From: Bacillota bacterium | GTDB taxonomy: Bacteria > Bacillota > UBA5301 | NCBI GenBank assembly: GCA_017656135.1 | Contig: JACDOJ010000011.1 | Span: 1-43,155, forward strand | Direction of reading: 5' to 3' | Length of the DNA stretch: 43,155 nt | In this document: positions 38,857 through 43,155 of the stretch, in pieces | How the letters are laid out: each line of letters starts with the position of its first letter | How positions within the stretch are numbered: position 1 is the stretch's first letter | Notes under the pieces: model-generated | Told to the model about the DNA's origin: nothing | Database searches by the model: none | What the model saw: only the letters and a program-made list of their open reading frames with translations | Program-made: the position numbers and the translations under genes

Positions 38857-39813
38857 ATGAGTAGAAAGCTGCTTTTTGGTTTTGTTGTTGCGGTCCTTTG
38901 CTTCAGTTTGGCCCTTATTGCCAGCGCCAAAACCTATCGCATCGGAGTGACGCAGATTGTAGAGCATCCTGCTTTGGATGCGGCGGTAGACGGTTTTCAG
39001 AAAGCTCTAGCCGACGCTGGGATCGAAGTGGTCTATGACCGCCAAAACGCCCAGGGTGATATGTCAACGGCTCTGATGATCGCTCAAAAATTTGTCAACG
39101 ACAGAGTGGACTTGATTCTGGCTGTAGCTACACCCACCGCTCAGGCTGCGGCCAATGTTACTAAGGATATTCCAATTTTAATCACAGCAGTGACCGACCC
39201 GGTCTCCGCCGGCTTGGTGAAATCCATCGAGCGCTCAGGCACCAATGTGGCAGGAACCTCTGACCTGAACCCCGTTGGAGAACAGCTGGCTCTCTTTAAA
39301 GAGATTGACGCGAGAATCAAACGCATCGGTGTAGTCTACAATGCCGGCGAGACCAATTCCGTGGTCCAGGTGAAGTTGGCTCAAAGAGAAGCCGCTAAAC
39401 TGGGGCTGAAGCTTGTAGAGGCGGCAGTCAGCAATTCCAGTGAGGTATACCAGGCTGCTCTTTCCCTCGTGGGTAGGGTTGACGGAATCTATGTGCCAAC
39501 TGATAATACGGTGGTTTCCGCTCTGGAATCAGTGGTGAAAGTGGCAGCAGAGAATGATTTGCCTGTGATAGCAGGCGAAGAGAACAGCGTTGCCAGGGGA
39601 TGTCTCGCCACAGTGGGCATTGACTATTACCGTTTGGGATATCAGACCGGCGAGATTGCTGTGGACGTTTTAACCGGGAGGGCCAAGCCACAGGATATGG
39701 CTATCCAGTATCAGAAGGATATGAAGCTAGTGATCAATCTGAAGGCTGCAGAGGAACAGAATGTAAAACTACCCCAAAGCTTGCTTGATAGGGCCGACGA
39801 GATCTTGAAATAA
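38857..39813 (+). CDS. ABC transporter substrate-binding protein, TrpX-like
   Basis: 318 aa. The signal peptide (LLFGFVVAVLCFSLALIASA, cleavage near ASA-KT) lacks a lipobox. The mature fold (YRIGVTQIVEHPALDAAVDGF, then DLILAVATPTAQAAAN, YVPTDNTVVSALESVV and GCLATVGIDYYRLGYQTG) matches the ABC_sub_bind family, which includes tryptophan and tyrosine binding proteins. GGAGGAGAAGG precedes the ATG. Substrate is inferred as an aromatic or other amino acid. Confidence 0.87.
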   Translation: MSRKLLFGFVVAVLCFSLALIASAKTYRIGVTQIVEHPALDAAVDGFQKALADAGIEVVYDRQNAQGDMSTALMIAQKFVNDRVDLILAVATPTAQAAANVTKDIPILITAVTDPVSAGLVKSIERSGTNVAGTSDLNPVGEQLALFKEIDARIKRIGVVYNAGETNSVVQVKLAQREAAKLGLKLVEAAVSNSSEVYQAALSLVGRVDGIYVPTDNTVVSALESVVKVAAENDLPVIAGEENSVARGCLATVGIDYYRLGYQTGEIAVDVLTGRAKPQDMAIQYQKDMKLVINLKAAEEQNVKLPQSLLDRADEILK

Positions 39814-39847
39814 GAGGTGTAGAGGTTCCAATTAGAGGTGACAAAAG

Positions 39848-40753
39848 ATGCTGACTTTTCCGGTGGTAGCCGGAGTAATAGAACAAGGGTTAGTTTACTC
39901 TTTGATGGCACTAGGGGTTTATATAACCTTCCGGGTCCTTGATTTCCCCGACCTCTCCGTGGATGGAAGTTTTCCCTTGGGCGCGGCCGTCAGTGCCAAA
40001 CTGATCGTCGACGGCTACAATCCTTTTGTGGCTCTGGTGGTGGCGCTGGCGGCCGGGCTGGCCGCCGGCGCTTTTACCGGTTTTCTCAACACCAGACTCC
40101 GGATCTCCAGTTTGCTAGCGGGGATTCTGACCATGACCGCTCTCTATTCGGTGAACCTTAGAATCATGGGTCGGGCTAATATCCCCTTGCTCATGGAGCC
40201 CACCTTTCTGACCCTTTTGGAGAAGGCGGGAATTCCCTCAGAGTACGTGGCCCTCGTGAGTTTCTTTGTTCTGGTCGTAGTGGTAAAACTGGTCTTAGAC
40301 TGGTTTCTTCACACCGAGGTTGGGTTCGCTCTCAGAGCCACCGGTGACAATCCCATAATGATCCGGAGCTTAGGTGTGAACACCGACCGGATGAAAGTCT
40401 TCGGCCTGGCTATCTCCAACGGTTTGGTGGCCTTTTCCGGGGGGCTGGTCGCCCAATACCAAGGGTTTGCCGATGTTGGAATGGGCATCGGCACTATCGT
40501 CACCGGCTTGGCCTCAGTGATAATCGGAGAGGTTTTGTTTCACCCCAGACGCGTCGTCACCCAGGTGCTTTCTGTGATCATCGGGTCCATGGTCTACCGT
40601 TTGGCTATTTTTTTAGCCCTTCGCTTAGGTTTTGCTCCCACTGACTTGAAACTTGTTACGACGGTACTGGTGATAATTGCTTTGGCTGCACCGACCTTTT
40701 CCCGTTGGCGCAAGCAAGCTAAACTGCTTCCGAAATCAGCTGCAGGAGCGTGA
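39848..40753 (+). CDS. ABC transporter permease, TrpY-like
   Basis: 301 aa with about eight membrane helices. The FPDLSVDGSFPLGAAVSA near residue 35 and AISNGLVAFSGGLVAQYQGFADVGMG in the C-terminal half are typical of this branched-chain-like permease family (TrpY/YtfT-like). AGAGGTGAC precedes the ATG. It overlaps the ATPase start by 4 bp. Confidence 0.9.
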   Translation: MLTFPVVAGVIEQGLVYSLMALGVYITFRVLDFPDLSVDGSFPLGAAVSAKLIVDGYNPFVALVVALAAGLAAGAFTGFLNTRLRISSLLAGILTMTALYSVNLRIMGRANIPLLMEPTFLTLLEKAGIPSEYVALVSFFVLVVVVKLVLDWFLHTEVGFALRATGDNPIMIRSLGVNTDRMKVFGLAISNGLVAFSGGLVAQYQGFADVGMGIGTIVTGLASVIIGEVLFHPRRVVTQVLSVIIGSMVYRLAIFLALRLGFAPTDLKLVTTVLVIIALAAPTFSRWRKQAKLLPKSAAGA

Positions 40754-41553
40754 AACCGGTGCTAGAACTCTACGAGATTAGAAAAACCTTCAACCTGGGT
40801 ACGCCGACACCGACTCCCGCCTTAAGAGGGGTGAGCTTAAAGCTTAGCCCAGGAGAATTCGTGACTATTATAGGCAGTAATGGGGCGGGTAAATCCAGCC
40901 TCTTGAATGCTATTGCCGGAACCTTTCCTGTGGATAGCGGAAAAATTATCATTGATGGTACCGATGTTACTGACTGGCCTGAATACAAACGGGCGAGTCT
41001 GGTGGGTCGGGTTTTTCAAGATCCAATGATGGGTACCGCCGCATCCATGTCCATCGAAGAGAACATGGCCATGGCTGTCAAACGAGGGCAAGCCAGGGGG
41101 CTCGCCCGGGGGATCAAGGGTGAGATGCGTTCGTACTTTCGGGAGCTGTTGGCAGGTCTAGGGCTTGGCCTGGAAAACCGGCTCACCGATAAGGTTCGGC
41201 TGCTCTCGGGTGGTCAGAGGCAGAGCCTCACCCTCTTGATGGCCACTTTGTCCAAACCCAAGCTCTTACTTTTGGATGAACACACGGCGGCCCTGGACCC
41301 CAAAACCGCTCAGCAGGTTTCCCAGCTGACTGACAAAATTGTCAGAGAAAACAACTTGACCGTTCTGATGGTCACCCATAACATGGAACATGCGCTAAAG
41401 ACCGGAACCCGTACCATAATGATGCATGAGGGTCAAGTGATCTTTGATGTCTCCGGCCGCAAACGGGAGCAAATGAAGGTCGCCGATTTGCTCTCTGAAT
41501 TTGCCAGACTCCGGGGGGAAAGGCTAGCAGACGACAAAATTTTGCTGGGCTAA
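40750..41553 (+). CDS. ABC transporter ATP-binding protein, TrpZ-like
   Basis: 267 aa. Walker A is GSNGAGKSS, the signature LLSGGQRQSL, Walker B KLLLLDEHTAALD (with the typical His-Thr after Glu of this family) and the switch His in VTHNMEHAL. It ends the operon of Lrp regulator, binding protein, permease and ATPase. The GTG start follows CAGGAGC. Confidence 0.9.
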   Translation: MKPVLELYEIRKTFNLGTPTPTPALRGVSLKLSPGEFVTIIGSNGAGKSSLLNAIAGTFPVDSGKIIIDGTDVTDWPEYKRASLVGRVFQDPMMGTAASMSIEENMAMAVKRGQARGLARGIKGEMRSYFRELLAGLGLGLENRLTDKVRLLSGGQRQSLTLLMATLSKPKLLLLDEHTAALDPKTAQQVSQLTDKIVRENNLTVLMVTHNMEHALKTGTRTIMMHEGQVIFDVSGRKREQMKVADLLSEFARLRGERLADDKILLG

Positions 41554-41639
41554 TCCTCTCAGAGGAAGGAATGGCAACGGCAGTGACTAATTACATTATT
41601 TAAACTAATCATAATTATCCATGTTTTGGAGGTACTGGG

Positions 41640-42299
41640 TTGAAAAAAATACCAAAACCGGCGCTGGAGCGTCTCTTTATTTATTATCGAGTGTTATTGT
41701 CGGCGGAGCAGAACGGTGAAACCGTTATATCTTCAGTGGAAATGGGGAAGAGGCTGGATTTGGATCCGGCCCAGATTCGTAAGGATCTGACTTACTGCGG
41801 TGAATTTGGCAAACCCCGGATCGGATATCGGGTAGACCGCTTGAAGAATGAGCTCAAGAACATCTTAGGTCTGGAAGAGAAAAAACAGGCGGTGATCATT
41901 GGGGTCGGCCGCTTGGGGATGGCCATTTACAGCTATCCCGGCTTTGCCAAATTTGGCTTGGAGATTGTTGGGCTCTTTGATAATGACCCCACCAAAGTCG
42001 GATTGGTGCTCGGGGGAGAACCCATCAGAAACATCTCTGAACTAGGGGACTTCATCCGTGAAAAGCGGGTTCCCATGGGGATCCTCACTGTCCCGGCCCC
42101 GGCCGCTCAGAGAGTGGCTGATATTATGGTTGATGCCGGAATCTGTGCCATTTGGAATTTTGCCCCGGTCACCCTGAAGGTTCCGGATAGGATAACCGTC
42201 CGGAACGAGGATTTGGCCGTGGGGCTTGCTACCTTATCTTGGAACCTTTTGCAGTCCGGCTGCCCGTACATGGAGCGCAACACAGATACCAAAGAGTAA
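41640..42299 (+). CDS. rex: Redox-sensing transcriptional repressor Rex
   Basis: 219 aa. An N-terminal winged helix (LFIYYRVLLSAEQNGE, SSVEMGKRLDLDPAQIRKDL, CGEFGKPRIGYRV) is followed by a Rossmann NAD(H)-binding domain (VIIGVGRLGMAI, then VGLFDNDPTKVG) and the C-terminal swapped helix. Rex represses fermentative and respiratory genes when NADH is low. The TTG start follows GGAGGTAC. No perfect Rex operator (TTGTTAA-N4-TTAACAA) was found in the window. Confidence 0.95.
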   Translation: MKKIPKPALERLFIYYRVLLSAEQNGETVISSVEMGKRLDLDPAQIRKDLTYCGEFGKPRIGYRVDRLKNELKNILGLEEKKQAVIIGVGRLGMAIYSYPGFAKFGLEIVGLFDNDPTKVGLVLGGEPIRNISELGDFIREKRVPMGILTVPAPAAQRVADIMVDAGICAIWNFAPVTLKVPDRITVRNEDLAVGLATLSWNLLQSGCPYMERNTDTKE

Positions 42300-42303
42300 A
42301 GGA

Positions 42304-42325
42304 GAGCCAGGGCTGACCCTGGCTC
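42304..42325 (+). terminator. Terminator after rex
   Basis: GAGCCAGGG and CCCTGGCTC are perfect 9-bp complements around a CTGA loop, followed by TTGCTT. It lies between convergent rex and the ATPase gene. Confidence 0.8.
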
Positions 42326-42343
42326 TTGCTTCAGCCTTCTAGA

Positions 42344-43155
42344 TCATTTCTGTGTTTCTAGTATCTGATTCAAAACCCGCTGTCTGAGCTGGCCAATGGC
42401 TTTAAAGTCCATGTTGGGGATGTACAATTTCTCCATTTCGTCATGGATTTCTTTGGCCTTGCGGATGTAGGAGACGGCGACGCCTAAAAGCTCCCAGTAA
42501 TACTTCTGGACCGTGGCCAGAATCTCGGCATCGTCTTCCAATCCTTTTTCCCTGACTCCGGAATTCAGATTAATCCAGAGATCTGATTTGGACCTGGTAT
42601 AGGCGTGGGGTTCTTCGGAGGTAGTGATGGCCACTCCTAAGTCGGGAACCACAAGGTGTTCCACTCTGTCTGGGTTGAGGGCGCAGTGGAACATTTCCAG
42701 GTCCAAGCCCCGTTCAATACCGGCCTCGGCCACTTTGTTTAAGAGTTTTGACCGTCCGGTGCCCGGCAGCCCGTGGAGGACTATTTTCATTGGCATGGGA
42801 TCGATGATGGTTTCCAGGTGATTGATCATGCCGTCGGGGGTGATGGCTGAACCAAAGAGGTGGCGGATTTTGCCCTCGATCTCCGAGACCGGCCGATTAC
42901 CGTAAATCCTCTCGATTAACTCGGCGGCCTTTTGGTTGATATACCCTGAGCTCATATGTTTTTTGATCGTTGCTTCCCAATCTTGGTAGACCGATTCGGC
43001 AGCTGCTAAATACTTGTAGGTCCGCTGGAAGAACTCGGATACCCGGGTGTTCAGGCGCAGGATCTCCTCTTTATTCGCTTTTAATTTGGCAGCATCCCAG
43101 AAGTCCCCCAGGTGCAAAATCTCATCTACACCCCCGGGATTGCGAGGATCAACGA
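42344..43155 (-). CDS. P-loop ATPase of unknown function, 5' end beyond the window
   Basis: At least 270 aa visible; the frame stays open to the right edge (VDPRNPGGVDEILHLGDF), so the true start is outside. A Walker A motif lies in VLHGLPGTGRSKLLNKVAEAG. Other conserved-looking pieces are AITTSEEPHAYTR and a helical C-terminus. It resembles conserved Firmicutes proteins of the PRK06851 type, which contain two P-loop domains; only the second is visible here. The function of that family is not known. It converges on rex. Confidence 0.75.
   Translation of the reverse strand, partial: VDPRNPGGVDEILHLGDFWDAAKLKANKEEILRLNTRVSEFFQRTYKYLAAAESVYQDWEATIKKHMSSGYINQKAAELIERIYGNRPVSEIEGKIRHLFGSAITPDGMINHLETIIDPMPMKIVLHGLPGTGRSKLLNKVAEAGIERGLDLEMFHCALNPDRVEHLVVPDLGVAITTSEEPHAYTRSKSDLWINLNSGVREKGLEDDAEILATVQKYYWELLGVAVSYIRKAKEIHDEMEKLYIPNMDFKAIGQLRQRVLNQILETQK

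Noticed and set aside
1-43155. CRISPR array, insertion sequence or prophage
   Set aside because: No regularly spaced repeats, transposase, integrase or phage structural genes were seen; gene density and style are uniform.

Overview
The window reads as the chromosome of an anaerobic, spore-forming Bacillota (Firmicutes). Evidence for this is an alpha/beta-type small acid-soluble spore protein, a GerMN-domain protein, DUF1540 and DUF3243 small proteins, a Rex redox repressor, strong GGAGG ribosome sites and many GTG/TTG starts. The metabolism suggested is anaerobic and respiratory: multihaem cytochromes c, a Psr/Phs-type molybdoenzyme, a tungsten-type aldehyde:ferredoxin oxidoreductase, a PorB subunit and tungstate/molybdate import genes. 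Two ABC substrate-binding proteins with non-lipidated signal peptides and a small beta-barrel-like exported protein ending in Phe hint that the cell may be diderm; this is inference. No insertion sequence, prophage or CRISPR array was seen.

Layout. 1-3400: intergenic hairpins, crcB (minus strand), gnd, an HD-GYP phosphodiesterase and a small reading frame broken by an in-frame TAG. 3413-9503: a tightly packed operon of zinc alcohol dehydrogenase, aldehyde:ferredoxin oxidoreductase, a tartrate/D-malate-type decarboxylating dehydrogenase, an unknown protein, an 18-codon His-rich micro-ORF and a ThDP enzyme. 9489-14250: trpS (minus), a GGDEF protein with a degenerate active site, a structured leader, three pilin-like genes, a small membrane protein and tRNA-Gly(CCC). 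14255-22123: a PsiE-like protein, a tetrahaem cytochrome, then a molybdoenzyme operon (catalytic subunit, TorD-like chaperone, four-cluster ferredoxin, NrfD anchor, YtrA-type regulator, slipin, beta-barrel-like protein) behind a promoter with a perfect 8-bp inverted repeat. 22165-24024: a separately promoted pair, an undecahaem cytochrome c with an in-frame TGA and an exported rhodanese. 24045-26737: a short ModE, a tungstate-type permease and ATPase without a binding protein, two unlisted small ORFs and nikR. 26734-33717: UbiB-family kinase, sdpR/sdpI-like pair, methyltransferase, FmdB-type zinc ribbon, RNase HI, membrane rhodanese, and a NitT/TauT-type ABC transporter. 33896-43155: spore genes, an orphan PorB, NDH-2, an Lrp-family regulator with an ABC transporter of the TrpXYZ type, rex, and a P-loop ATPase cut by the window edge.

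The most interesting item is the cytochrome at 22246-23547. The reading frame continues through a TGA at codon 58, between haem motifs 1 and 2. The upstream part supplies the signal peptide and first haem; the downstream part has ten more haem motifs but no export signal. Ten nucleotides after the TGA lies a 17-nt stem-loop with G in the second position of its apical loop, the geometry of a bacterial SECIS element. I read this as a selenocysteine-containing multihaem cytochrome, paired with a periplasmic rhodanese and next to a molybdoenzyme operon. A plausible role is reduction of a sulfur, selenium or nitrogen oxyanion; the substrate is unknown.
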